Origin: a virus
Direction: 5' to 3' (one strand)
Length of the DNA stretch: 55,807 bases
IMG/VR virus record: IMGVR_UViG_3300017963_000313
Location: 1 to 55,807 of that record
Under the pieces are notes generated by a model that was given only the letters and a program-made list of their open reading frames with translations, was not told where the DNA came from and made no database searches. Each line of letters starts with the position of its first letter. The first letter of the stretch is position 1. Shown here piece after piece: positions 1 to 8,606 of the stretch. A program made the position numbers and the translations under genes.

Positions 1-222
1 AAATATAAGCTGTCTTTAGAAGAACTTATACAAGATAAAGATAGTCTGTGGGAAATTATACCCGAAAATCTTACAGATATGGAATACGACATTATTCAAC
101 TACGTATTAAAAAACACACCTTTAAAGAAATTGGGGAAATGATGGGTGGATTATCATACCAGTGGATTCATAAGGTTTATATTAGAGCACTTTCAAAAAT
201 AGTAGAGGCACATGCTGAATAG
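1..222 (+). CDS. C-terminal end of a sigma region-4-like / HTH protein (partial)
   Basis: An open frame runs from the window edge to a TAG at 220-222 (73 residues visible, start outside the window). The last 45 residues have the look of sigma-70 region 4: a short helix ending DMEYDIIQLRI, then FKEIGEMMGG, then a recognition-helix-like SYQWIHKVYIRALSKI, matching the usual pattern of hydrophobic residues with Ile-Gly at the turn and an Ala-Leu near the end. It would bind DNA or RNA polymerase. A second, more complete sigma-like protein lies at 49900-50529. The stop overlaps the start of the next gene by 11 bases, so the two are probably co-translated. Region-4-like assignment is by eye; a plain helix-turn-helix protein is the alternative. 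Confidence 0.6.
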   Translation, partial: KYKLSLEELIQDKDSLWEIIPENLTDMEYDIIQLRIKKHTFKEIGEMMGGLSYQWIHKVYIRALSKIVEAHAE

Positions 223-1912
223 AAAAAAACGAATCCTGTGGGTGAACGAAGGAAGTTTTCTAAGCACAGGATATGCTACCTACGGCAAAGAAGTGATAGG
301 TAGACTTGTTAAAACTGGCAAATATGATATTGCTGAACTCTCTTCCTTTACTACTATTAATGACCCCCGCAATAATGATGTGCCATGGGTGGTCTATCCT
401 AATAATGTAGATAAAGAAGACCCCAGGTTTGCTGATTCTCAACAGAGGAAAAACACTTTTGGCGAATGGAGGTTCGAGCGGGTACTATTAGACTTTAAAC
501 CAGATGTGGTTATAGATATTCGTGACCCCTGGATGTGCGGCTACCAATTCTATTCGCCGTACCGCCCCTTCTTTCACCACTGTATAATGCCCACAGTAGA
601 TTCCTCTCCACAACGACAAGAGTGGATAGAAAGCTTTATGTCGGCAGATAATGTATTTACATACTCTGATTGGGGTCTCAAGGTACTAGATAAGCAGAGT
701 CGTGGCAACATGAAGCTTAACCAATCGGCCTATCCCGGAGTAGACCTACAAGTATTCTGTCCACCGACCAACAAGGCTGCCCACAAACAGTCTATGGGGC
801 TAGAAGAAGACTCCATTATTATAGGTACAGTAATGCGCAATCAAAAGCGCAAGTTGTATCCAGACCTATTGGCCGTTTTCAAAAAGCTGCTGGAAAGTTT
901 ACCAGAAGACATTGCCAAAAAAACATATCTATATATACACACAGGATATCCAGACCTAGGATGGAATCTACCCGAACTTATTAAAGAGTCTGGTATTGGC
1001 AATAAAGTCCTGTTCACATACATCTGTGGAGAGACTAACAAGCCATTTATTGGACCAATGCAGGATGCCCGCACATATTCTCCATATTCCCACAATGCCT
1101 CTGGCGTTTTACCAAGTGTGAATAGGGGGGTATCGCCCGAACAACTGGCAGACATTTATAAGTGTTTTGACTTGTATATCCAATATGCTATTTGCGAAGG
1201 GTTCGGTATGCCCCAAGTAGAAGCGGCTGCCTGTGGAGTACCTGTGGCATCTGTGGACTATAGTGCCATGGTTGATGTTCTTAATAGAACTAATGGAATT
1301 AGGTTGAAGGTTCAAAAGTTATTTAAAGAACTAGAGACCAATGCTAATCGTGCCATGCCCGATAACGACTATTGTTGTTCGGCTTTAGGGAAGTATATTC
1401 GGTCTTCACAAGAGCATAAGGATAAAAAAAGCAAACAGGCTAGAGCAGCAACCGAAAAGTATTTCAACTGGGATAGAACGGCAGGTATTTGGGAAGAGTA
1501 TCTAGACAAGATTGTATTGACAGGATTACAAGGACAATGGCATGCTCCGTATAGACACCATGTAATTCCTGAACTTACTCAAGAGATTGCAACTAAACCT
1601 GTGCAGGAATATGTGGAGTGGTTATTTGTACACGTTCTTAATCAACCCGAACGCGCTCATAGCCTTGCCGCCCTAGAAATGATACAGTGGTTAAACTATG
1701 GTGGGCAACCACAGGGAGACCAAAATAATCCTATGCAGGGACTCAAACCCTTTACTAGAGAAGATGCCTATAATGTCATGAGTGCAGGGGCTAAAAACTT
1801 TATTACGTGTGAAGAATGTAGAACCGGAAAAAGAGAAACCCCAATGCAAGACTTTGTAGAATATGCACACCATAAGAAGAAGTTACTAGAACAAAATGAA
1901 CAGCATTGCTAG
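212..1912 (+). CDS. GT-B glycosyltransferase (GT4-like)
   Basis: 566 residues. Transfers a sugar from a nucleotide-sugar donor; acceptor unknown. The N-terminus (RILWVNEGSF, then STGYATYGKEV) resembles the first Rossmann strand and loop of GT4 enzymes. The donor-binding signature lies near residues 328-345: EGFGMPQVEAAACGVPVAS, the E-x7-E type motif of retaining GT-B enzymes. A middle segment (IIIGTVMRNQKRKLYPDLL, about 200-220) fits the inter-domain strand preceding donor binding. About 200 residues after the GT domain are unassigned and contain a C-x2-C pair. GAGG precedes the ATG, which overlaps the previous gene. It is the first of a run of sugar genes. Family confidence is high, substrate unknown. 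Confidence 0.88.
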   Translation: MLNRKKRILWVNEGSFLSTGYATYGKEVIGRLVKTGKYDIAELSSFTTINDPRNNDVPWVVYPNNVDKEDPRFADSQQRKNTFGEWRFERVLLDFKPDVVIDIRDPWMCGYQFYSPYRPFFHHCIMPTVDSSPQRQEWIESFMSADNVFTYSDWGLKVLDKQSRGNMKLNQSAYPGVDLQVFCPPTNKAAHKQSMGLEEDSIIIGTVMRNQKRKLYPDLLAVFKKLLESLPEDIAKKTYLYIHTGYPDLGWNLPELIKESGIGNKVLFTYICGETNKPFIGPMQDARTYSPYSHNASGVLPSVNRGVSPEQLADIYKCFDLYIQYAICEGFGMPQVEAAACGVPVASVDYSAMVDVLNRTNGIRLKVQKLFKELETNANRAMPDNDYCCSALGKYIRSSQEHKDKKSKQARAATEKYFNWDRTAGIWEEYLDKIVLTGLQGQWHAPYRHHVIPELTQEIATKPVQEYVEWLFVHVLNQPERAHSLAALEMIQWLNYGGQPQGDQNNPMQGLKPFTREDAYNVMSAGAKNFITCEECRTGKRETPMQDFVEYAHHKKKLLEQNEQHC

Positions 1913-2051
1913 TCCAATATATCAAGAGATAGAAGACAAGCTTTTTAATATATGTTATTATCAATATATGGAAATAACTGCTATCTATTGCGATATGTCT
2001 GATACTTTTATGACCAGATTATTTAATACTCTACAAGGAACCAATGTCTAA
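1896..2051 (+). CDS. Small hypothetical protein (51 aa)
   Basis: A 51-residue frame (MNSIASPIYQEIEDKLF to LQGTNV) fills the gap between two glycosyltransferase genes, overlapping the first by 17 bases and the second by 8. It is rich in Tyr, Ile and Met with no recognisable domain. Its start is preceded by only a weak Shine-Dalgarno-like GAAGAAG. The tight overlap at both ends supports its being translated. It resembles in size, but not clearly in sequence, the small genes at the right end of the window. Confidence 0.45.
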   Translation: MNSIASPIYQEIEDKLFNICYYQYMEITAIYCDMSDTFMTRLFNTLQGTNV

Positions 2052-3168
2052 CGTATTATTTATAGGCCCCTACAGACAAAACGATGGGTGGGGGCAAGGT
2101 GCCAAAGGATACATTAAAGCACTTCAACATACTAGTGCTAACGTGGCAATTCGCCCTATATACATGGCAGGGACAGGCTTTACTAAAGAGCTACCCGATG
2201 ATATTATAGAGCTTGAGCAAAAACAGTTTGATGGACCCCCAAATATAATCATTCAGAATGTTTTGCCCACTCTACTCTCTTATCAGCCAGATGCATATAA
2301 CATAGGTCTATTTTACATAGAAACCCAAGGTATTAAACATACTGGGTGGATATATAGAATGAATCTCATGGATGAGATATGGGTAGCAAGCAATCATGAA
2401 AAACAAGTTCTAGAAGAAGAGGGTGTTACAGTTAAGATATCTGTAGTTCCCATGTGTATAGATATAGAACATCTACAAAGACAAGTTAAACCATTGTCTA
2501 TTCCTGGATGTGATACAGACTATACCTTCTATTTTATTGGAGAGCATACTAATCGCAAAAATATGCTTGGTCTTTTGTCTGCTTTCCACCAAGAATTTGA
2601 TAAGCATGAGCCGGTTAGACTGGTAATTAAATGTAATAAAATGGGTATGCATCCAGATGTTTTGCAGGAAAACGTTTCAACCTGCATTAAGCAACTAAAG
2701 CAACAAATGAGACTATATCCAAATCTACAAAATTATCATAACGAAATTCTAGTTACAGGCCATCTATCTGAAGATGAAATGTTGGGTTTACATCGCGCTT
2801 GTGACTGTCTAGTAGTACCATCTTGTGGAGAGTCATTAAATAGACCCGCTATGGAGGCTATGTGTGTTGGTAATGACCTTGTAGTTAATGGTCAAACTGG
2901 CATGAAAGATACCGTTGGCATTTGGGGGTTGAAAGCCCGTTCTAATAAAGTGCCAATCATTATACCAGATGCTCCTATGCCCACTATCTATACAGGTAGA
3001 GAAACATGGCAGGAAGTGGATATTCTTAATCTTCGGTGTTGTTTACGAGCGTCTTACGAGAGTAGAAATAAACTGAAACCTTCTGGTAGAGAAGAGTATA
3101 TGAAACGATTTTCTTACGAGCAAGTTGGAAATGTAATGGAAGACCTGATTATCAATGCAGCAAATTAG
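2044..3168 (+). CDS. GT-B glycosyltransferase (GT4-like)
   Basis: 374 residues, the usual size of a single-domain-pair GT4 enzyme. The first strand and loop VLFIGPYRQNDGWGQGAKGY match the glycine-rich N-terminal loop of GT-B enzymes. HTNRKNMLGLLSAF (about 175-190) matches the typical start of the C-terminal domain (the 'R-K' helix), and VPSCGESLNRPAMEAM (258-273) is the donor-binding E-x7-E region. An AAGGA lies 5 bases upstream of the ATG. The gene overlaps the next by 14 bases. It presumably adds a sugar to the same glycan as its neighbours. The acceptor could be a virion protein, host surface glycan or modified base; the sequence does not decide. Confidence 0.88.
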   Translation: MSNVLFIGPYRQNDGWGQGAKGYIKALQHTSANVAIRPIYMAGTGFTKELPDDIIELEQKQFDGPPNIIIQNVLPTLLSYQPDAYNIGLFYIETQGIKHTGWIYRMNLMDEIWVASNHEKQVLEEEGVTVKISVVPMCIDIEHLQRQVKPLSIPGCDTDYTFYFIGEHTNRKNMLGLLSAFHQEFDKHEPVRLVIKCNKMGMHPDVLQENVSTCIKQLKQQMRLYPNLQNYHNEILVTGHLSEDEMLGLHRACDCLVVPSCGESLNRPAMEAMCVGNDLVVNGQTGMKDTVGIWGLKARSNKVPIIIPDAPMPTIYTGRETWQEVDILNLRCCLRASYESRNKLKPSGREEYMKRFSYEQVGNVMEDLIINAAN

Positions 3169-4099
3169 AAACCTTACAAATAAAGCAATTAAGAAACCTG
3201 TGGACGAACCTCTAAACATACTCACATGTTTTTATGATGGTGTGTTTGATGTGGAATTGGCTAAAACCGGCCACAACTTTTATGGGGCCATTAATGATTC
3301 TTCTAATGAGTGGTGTCCTATAGACGACATTCCCTCTAATATGTTTTTTCTGCCGGGAACACAGCATTTTCAACACTATGATTTTATACTCTGTAATAAT
3401 CGTATAGAAAAGTGGGATTTGGCTACTAGACTACAAAACTATATGCAGTTGCCGATTGTCACTATAGACCATTATGGTAATCCACCCAATGTGCCCGATA
3501 TTAAAGTTCAGCAAATAAAAGACCGTACCAAAAGCGTAATGAGTTTTGCCACTAATAAGGCAGCCATGCACTGGGACGACCAAAGTATTTATATGAGACC
3601 GGGGATTGAATACCGCGAGCCGGTTGATAAAGATATTGATGTTCTTTTAGTTGGGCACTTTCCGCCAGAAGAACATAGCCTGCTGCATAGACTAAAGTTG
3701 AAGATGCCGGGATTGGTTATTGTTGGTCAAAATGAAGACCTATCTCCATGGCACACAGGAGAGGAATTGAGAAGTATATATGATAGAGCTAAGATTTTTA
3801 TTAATCTACCCAGGACTACAGGACTACCTACACTATTAATGCCAGCTATTGAAAGTGGTTGTGCGATTATATCCGTTAGAAATGAAGGCTCTAGACAATT
3901 ATTACAGGATGCCACACTATTCCTGGAACATGTTGAAGATATTCCTAACGTGGTTAATCGATTATTAAGAAATCCACACGAACTCAAAAAATACCAACAA
4001 GCCATATTAGAACACGAAGGCTTTCAAAACAAACAAAAATCTATAGAACAATGGTCCACCCTACTAACACAAGCACGCACAGAGATATTAGTAAAATGA
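3155..4099 (+). CDS. Glycosyltransferase, GT-B fold (divergent GT4-like)
   Basis: 314 residues. The C-terminal half has the GT-B donor region: IFINLPRTTGLPTLLMPAI and SGCAIISVRNEG (about 213-245), followed by the usual pattern of a loading loop and a final helix with NPHELKKYQQAILEHE. The N-terminal half is divergent and lacks a clear Gly-rich loop, though DVLLVGHFPPEEHSLLHRL (about 163-181) looks like the start of the second Rossmann domain. The first Glu of the E-x7-E signature is replaced (RTTGLPTLLMPAIE), so activity may differ. It ends in an ATGA overlap with the next gene. Confidence 0.78.
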   Translation: MQQIRNLTNKAIKKPVDEPLNILTCFYDGVFDVELAKTGHNFYGAINDSSNEWCPIDDIPSNMFFLPGTQHFQHYDFILCNNRIEKWDLATRLQNYMQLPIVTIDHYGNPPNVPDIKVQQIKDRTKSVMSFATNKAAMHWDDQSIYMRPGIEYREPVDKDIDVLLVGHFPPEEHSLLHRLKLKMPGLVIVGQNEDLSPWHTGEELRSIYDRAKIFINLPRTTGLPTLLMPAIESGCAIISVRNEGSRQLLQDATLFLEHVEDIPNVVNRLLRNPHELKKYQQAILEHEGFQNKQKSIEQWSTLLTQARTEILVK

Positions 4100-4527
4100 A
4101 AGACATAACTATTGTACTAGACCACCCCATTAATGAAAACGAGATACACGTATCTCAAATTGCAAGTATTACCAATGGTTCTTGCGACAATCTTAATCTA
4201 CGGGCTAGTATGGATTACACACCTCATAGAGAAGCACTGTTGTCTGCCGCAATCGGTAAAGTAAAATATGGTGGAACCATCACTATATCTGGACTAGATG
4301 CGTTTGAGGTATCTCGCCAAATTTATGTAGGCAAACTCAACGGACAACAAGCATCCGAAATCTTGTATAAGAATATCAACGGTCACACTCGGTCGTCTTG
4401 TGGGCATATTCTGGATACAATCGATAAACTGCAACAACACAACTTTACAATTCTAATTAAAGAACTACAAGACTACGCATATTCTATACAGGCAAGAAGA
4501 AATGAACCCCACTCACACATCGTGTAA
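4096..4527 (+). CDS. Hypothetical protein, possible methyltransferase-like fold fragment
   Basis: 143 residues from the ATG that overlaps the previous stop (ATGA); a start 45 bases upstream is possible but would lie deep in the previous gene. Visible features are an N-terminal strand (DITIVLDHP) and a central KVKYGGTITISGLDAFEVSRQI, resembling the 'GG-x-hydrophobic' strand and helix late in class I methyltransferases. The SAM-binding GxGxG loop is absent. It lies between glycosyltransferase genes in one operon, so a role in the same glycan pathway is likely. The fold suggestion is weak. Confidence 0.7.
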   Translation: MKDITIVLDHPINENEIHVSQIASITNGSCDNLNLRASMDYTPHREALLSAAIGKVKYGGTITISGLDAFEVSRQIYVGKLNGQQASEILYKNINGHTRSSCGHILDTIDKLQQHNFTILIKELQDYAYSIQARRNEPHSHIV

Positions 4528-5266
4528 AAACTGCATCTTTGCAGAATATGAAGAAAACACACAAGTAGGCTGTACTGCTGGTAGACTTGATGTTTTTAGA
4601 AATAGGGAAGAAGAGATTATAGAAGCCTATGATGAAGAGAAGGAATTCTATGTCATAGACAAGCGGATTTGTATGTACAAGCGACCAGAAAGCTGGAAGC
4701 ACGCAGACCTACCGCACGACGAACAAATCACCACAATTAAGGAAGAAATCAAGATACCCCTACATGTTATTATTATGGGGGAAGACTTTGACGATATCTG
4801 CAAGACTATAAATTCTTTGGTGGCACAAGAGGTGCAGCCTGCCCATATTACAGTACTGCGTCCTTATGGTTCTGTTTTACACGATACAAAAATTAGAACG
4901 ATAACATCATATCTAGACCAAAGTGGCATTCCGTGGAAACTTCAAAATATCCTCAATCCAGATGTGGAACCAGAAAAATATGAAGACCTAGTAGTAGATA
5001 TCGCCAAACCCCGGTATTATATGACACTGAATGCGGGGTGCGAAATACCCTCCGACACCATTAGAATACTGAATGAAAAAATCAACGAAGAACTATTCCG
5101 CTTTTATGTTCTAACCCCTAATAGTGAAGGCAATGGGTGGACAGTGCCATGGATGACATATCAGTTGTTTAATGGTAATAAGAAAGGTTCTCTGCTAGAC
5201 AAACTCAAGGATAATCAATGTCAATTACACAGTATCAATCAGATAGTGCCCAGCTTCCCAGAGTAG
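4502..5266 (+). CDS. GT-A-like protein with N-terminal four-cysteine zinc-binding motif
   Basis: 254 residues. The first 60 contain C8-x2-C11, C24 and C57 in a pattern suited to one zinc ion, within CKNCIFAEYEENTQVGC and a later DKRIC. From residue 86 a GT-A/GT2-like core is visible: PLHVIIMGEDFDDICKTINSL resembles the first strand and helix of GT2 enzymes, and YYMTLNAGCEIPSD takes the place of the DxD region without a clear DxD. It may therefore be a non-catalytic or divergent enzyme. It overlaps both neighbours (26 and 49 bases). Confidence 0.72.
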   Translation: MNPTHTSCKNCIFAEYEENTQVGCTAGRLDVFRNREEEIIEAYDEEKEFYVIDKRICMYKRPESWKHADLPHDEQITTIKEEIKIPLHVIIMGEDFDDICKTINSLVAQEVQPAHITVLRPYGSVLHDTKIRTITSYLDQSGIPWKLQNILNPDVEPEKYEDLVVDIAKPRYYMTLNAGCEIPSDTIRILNEKINEELFRFYVLTPNSEGNGWTVPWMTYQLFNGNKKGSLLDKLKDNQCQLHSINQIVPSFPE

Positions 5267-5781
5267 TAGTATGCTATCTGTCTGAGAACGCACCTCTACA
5301 GCAAACATATAGTAATATAGAATATACTAAATGTAAAGATGTGGACAATTTTAACGACGTACTAAATAGCGGGCTGGATAATGAGGTATATGTTTTTCTA
5401 TCCGCCCACGACGATTTTTGGAATGAGGAATGTGTAGCCAGAGTAATTGACAAGCGTAATAAATGTCCTAATGCTTGTATGCTGTATACGGATAATGTTA
5501 CTATAAAGAATAACATACAGTTTATTCAATATTTTCCCACATTTAGCTATGAGCACACACAAATACCAGACCTGATTATTAATACTCCACTATTCATTTG
5601 TAAGGATACGGGGGCTCGATTTAACACAGACTTACAATTTTTGTTTTTGTACGAGATGTTTCATCAAATAAGGCAAAAGGGTCTAGTGGTTCATATCCCC
5701 AGTATTTTGACAAAAACCACACAACCCCACGATATTTCATATGAACAGGACTTTGCATTACTAAATGAGCAGCCGGTCTAG
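5218..5781 (+). CDS. Hypothetical protein with GT2-like (GT-A) features
   Basis: 187 residues. An AAGGA sits 7 bases before the ATG. Hydrophobic strands alternate with helices, and VYVFLSAHDDFWNEECVARV (about 58-77) looks like the GT2 region in which a strand ends in Asp-Asp before a helix, followed by CMLYTDNV. No full GT2 signature is seen. It overlaps the preceding GT-A-like gene by 49 bases in another frame, and the two may act as partners or be a split pair. The glycosyltransferase role is inferred from fold hints and operon context. Confidence 0.65.
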   Translation: MSITQYQSDSAQLPRVVVCYLSENAPLQQTYSNIEYTKCKDVDNFNDVLNSGLDNEVYVFLSAHDDFWNEECVARVIDKRNKCPNACMLYTDNVTIKNNIQFIQYFPTFSYEHTQIPDLIINTPLFICKDTGARFNTDLQFLFLYEMFHQIRQKGLVVHIPSILTKTTQPHDISYEQDFALLNEQPV

Positions 5782-6487
5782 AAGAAATGTAGTTACTATT
5801 AAGGAAACTACGAAAAGTAGATGTAGTGTCGTTATACCTTCTGCTGGAGTGGGTAGTAGAATGCGTACCTATGGACCCACATCACTGATTAAAATCGAAG
5901 ACGAAATTACTGTCTTTGAAAGACAAAAAAGACTTATATCTCAAACAATACCCAATCATGAAATTGTTCTAGTCACCGGATTTGAATCTCAAAAGGTTAT
6001 CAATAATACCCCCAGAGATATTATCCACGTACAAAACGAAAGATATCAGGAAAGTAATGTTGTTAGAAGTATACAAATAGGAATCAATGCGGCAACCACC
6101 GACAATATCCTTGTTGTATATGGGGATTTGGTTTTTAATTCGGCTACCCTATCTCATAGTTTTCAAGAGTCTTCTATAGTAATAGACACACAGGCAGATA
6201 ATAAGAATACTGAGGTTGGGTGTATTGTCCATAACGAATACCTAGAACAGATGTGTTTTGACCTACCGCAAAAATGGTCGCAGGTGGTTTATCTTACAGG
6301 TAAGGAATTAAGCCTATTTTCAAAGTTTGCTAATAATCCTCAGAACATTATGGCTTTTGGATTTGAGGCCATTAATTGGATATTGGAGCATGGGGGTAGA
6401 TTTAAAGTTCTAAGCAACGATATGGATATTCAAACAGTAGACCTAGACACTTCTAAGGATATTAAACTAGCACAAAGTATACTATGA
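5765..6487 (+). CDS. Sugar nucleotidyltransferase-like protein (NTP_transferase family)
   Basis: 240 residues. Enzymes of this family join a sugar 1-phosphate and an NTP to make the donor for glycosyltransferases. The N-terminal strand and signature loop (VVIPSAGVGSRM, 22-33) and the metal-binding strand VVYGDLVF (117-124, Asp121) are both present. In the signature the usual Pro-Lys-x-Leu is Pro-Thr-Ser-Leu (39-42), so the lysine that normally contacts phosphate is missing, which could mean altered substrate use. It overlaps the previous gene by 17 bases and the next by ATGA. It is the only activated-sugar enzyme inside the left cluster. Confidence 0.82.
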   Translation: MSSRSRRNVVTIKETTKSRCSVVIPSAGVGSRMRTYGPTSLIKIEDEITVFERQKRLISQTIPNHEIVLVTGFESQKVINNTPRDIIHVQNERYQESNVVRSIQIGINAATTDNILVVYGDLVFNSATLSHSFQESSIVIDTQADNKNTEVGCIVHNEYLEQMCFDLPQKWSQVVYLTGKELSLFSKFANNPQNIMAFGFEAINWILEHGGRFKVLSNDMDIQTVDLDTSKDIKLAQSIL

Positions 6488-7356
6488 TAATTTTCACACC
6501 ATCCAACAGTCGCGTATTTGAGGGTTTAGGGGCGGCTTTTAAAGTATGTTATCCTACTGGTGCCATTATATGGAAACCAGAAGTCAAACCCATATTTGAT
6601 ATGTGTGCAGAATTAAGGCCGGAAATTCTTTTTCTAGATGCTGCATATATTACTACTGATATTATAGAAGCGATAGAACACTTCAAGTTAGATGTAGTAT
6701 TGCATGCTAATGGTTGTTCTCCAGAGTTATTGCCATATATTAAGCTACTTATCTATGATTCTGATATTCCAGAGCATATGAGACAACATCTTCCAACAGA
6801 TGTTTTAACATACGAACATAAGCCTGCGGCAAACTATGTAAAATTTAGGAACCCCGTTTATAATGATAAGCTTATAGCTGACATTGGATACCTCAGTACG
6901 AGCGGACAACAAGCCTCCACAGATATTCTAGAGCGGCTATCATATGTTATCAGCGAGACACCTTATAGTTTAAAGATTATGGGTAGTCCGATGCCCTATG
7001 TTAATTATATCGGTATTACCACACCTAAACAACATCTAGACCTAGCAGCTTCTACACAAATTAGTTTAGACTGTGGCGGTCATTTACTAATGGAGTATGC
7101 TGTCAACAGGATATTTACTATCACTAATGTGGTACAAGATGTCTTTCCATATGTTGAAAAAACAGAAGACTTATTGCCCGCATTAAATCAATATATAGAA
7201 AATCCTAAACTCAGAGCTAAGATAGCTAAACAAGCATATAAACAAACCATTGATACTGACACGTGTTTTCATAGACTGGCAGATATAGCACAACTGCTTG
7301 ATAAGAAGGATTGGTATCATAAAAGTATAGACGTTTTTAAGACAATGAGGACATAA
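6484..7356 (+). CDS. Glycosyltransferase-like protein (GT-B, CgeB-like)
   Basis: 290 residues. The layout matches short CgeB/GT family 1-like proteins: an N-terminal Rossmann half, then KLIADIGYLSTSG opening the second domain, and DLAASTQISLDCGGHLLMEYAVNRIF (about 195-220) in the donor-binding position, ending with a helix pair NPKLRAKIAKQAYK typical of GT-B C-termini. Start by ATGA overlap with the nucleotidyltransferase; end by TAATG overlap with the next gene. Catalytic residues cannot be assigned confidently. Confidence 0.72.
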   Translation: MIIFTPSNSRVFEGLGAAFKVCYPTGAIIWKPEVKPIFDMCAELRPEILFLDAAYITTDIIEAIEHFKLDVVLHANGCSPELLPYIKLLIYDSDIPEHMRQHLPTDVLTYEHKPAANYVKFRNPVYNDKLIADIGYLSTSGQQASTDILERLSYVISETPYSLKIMGSPMPYVNYIGITTPKQHLDLAASTQISLDCGGHLLMEYAVNRIFTITNVVQDVFPYVEKTEDLLPALNQYIENPKLRAKIAKQAYKQTIDTDTCFHRLADIAQLLDKKDWYHKSIDVFKTMRT

Positions 7357-7808
7357 TGGAACTTGGCGTTTTTATACAGTCTCCAGACACACAACAAATG
7401 GGTCTATCTTTATTTGAAGAAGGCTCTAGACTAACCGACCACACAAATATTAATCTAGTGGTGTTCTATCATAACTATGGAACGATTCCTCTAAAACCCA
7501 GCTTTACTATGCTACAGTCTAGTCAGATTTGGGGGTTTGAGGGCCCAATTATTTCCACAGACTATAACACAAGTAGATTTTTAATTAAATGTCCAACACC
7601 TAGGAAGAAATACTATTATGTGTGGAACCTAGATTGGATTTATAAGATACGTTCTTGGGAGGCAAATAGTATAGTCATGCAGGACGATGGATTAGAACTT
7701 ATTGCTAGAAGTCAAGAGCATTACGACATTATTTCAGAATTGTGGAAAAAGCCCACATGTATTATGGAGGATTTCAACTATGAAACTCTCGAAACCTTGG
7801 CTAGCTAA
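7356..7808 (+). CDS. Hypothetical protein at the end of the sugar cluster (possibly truncated)
   Basis: 150 residues, GAGGA upstream, start overlapping the previous stop. It begins MELGVFIQSPDTQQM and reads as the N-terminal Rossmann half of a GT-B-like protein (strands VVFYHNYGTI, YVWNLDWIY), but no C-terminal donor domain follows. The downstream nuclease gene overlaps its last 29 bases. It could be a complete small family protein or a glycosyltransferase cut short when the nuclease gene was inserted. Confidence 0.65.
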   Translation: MELGVFIQSPDTQQMGLSLFEEGSRLTDHTNINLVVFYHNYGTIPLKPSFTMLQSSQIWGFEGPIISTDYNTSRFLIKCPTPRKKYYYVWNLDWIYKIRSWEANSIVMQDDGLELIARSQEHYDIISELWKKPTCIMEDFNYETLETLAS

Positions 7809-8604
7809 AGCCAAAAGGTACGGTTCTCTCACAGAGAATGATAAAAGGGAATTACTAGAACACACATACGTAGAACAAGGGTGGAGTTGGGCAGCTATAG
7901 CAGACGTTTGCAGCACATACCCCAACAAAGTACGTAGAGAAGCTCTATCTCTAGGTATTAAATCTCGCACACGTAGTGAATCTCAAAAACTGGCTTTAGC
8001 AAGTGGTAGACATGCCCACCCAACAAAAGGGAAACAACATAGCCAGGAATCTAAAGATAAAATTAGTAATAGTATGGCGGAATCCTGGGAGAATATGAGT
8101 CCCAAGGAATTAAGACGCCGCCAAGAGATGGCCCGCAAACAGTGGGATGCAATGTCAGATAAAGAGAAGGCTGAACTACAGAGGAAAGCTAGTGAAGCCA
8201 TTAGAGAAACTATTCATAAAGGTTCTAAACTAGAAAATCATCTACGCGAAGGTTTAGCGGCTAACGGCTATCAGGTTAATTTCCATGTAGACTATATGGT
8301 TAAAAACCAGAATCTACAAATTGACTTGCATATACCCAATATGAACGTAGCTATTGAGGTAGATGGTCCAAGTCATTTTACTCCCATCTGGGGAGAAGAC
8401 GCATTACGACTAAGCCAACAGGCAGATGCAGAAAAAGATGGTTTGTTGCTAGGTATGGGTTTGTGTGTAATTCGAGTACAGCAAACTAAAGAGATATCGG
8501 AAAAGTTTAAAAGAGATACCCTCTCTAGACTATTGGAAGTATTACAAAAAATTGAAAAGAAGTTTCCCGCTAGGGAAAAAAGACACATTGTATTAGGAGA
8601 CTAA
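7780..8604 (+). CDS. Putative free-standing homing endonuclease (NUMOD3 motif plus Vsr/DUF559-like nuclease)
   Basis: 274 residues from the ATG with GGAGG 9 bases upstream; a longer frame from 7702 lacks such support. Parts: an N-terminal helix-turn-helix (WSWAAIADVCSTYPNKVRRE, about 35-54), a NUMOD3-like basic motif TKGKQHSQESKDKISNSM (82-99) typical of homing endonucleases, a charged helical linker, and a nuclease core with E152, QIDLHIP (D182, H184), AIEVDGPSH (E193, D195, H199) and a later lysine and VIRV strand. This is the PD-(D/E)xK/very-short-patch-repair fold pattern. It lies between the sugar cluster and recombination genes and overlaps the preceding gene. It probably cuts DNA to spread itself. 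Confidence 0.78.
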   Translation: MKLSKPWLAKAKRYGSLTENDKRELLEHTYVEQGWSWAAIADVCSTYPNKVRREALSLGIKSRTRSESQKLALASGRHAHPTKGKQHSQESKDKISNSMAESWENMSPKELRRRQEMARKQWDAMSDKEKAELQRKASEAIRETIHKGSKLENHLREGLAANGYQVNFHVDYMVKNQNLQIDLHIPNMNVAIEVDGPSHFTPIWGEDALRLSQQADAEKDGLLLGMGLCVIRVQQTKEISEKFKRDTLSRLLEVLQKIEKKFPAREKRHIVLGD

Positions 8605-8606
8605 TT

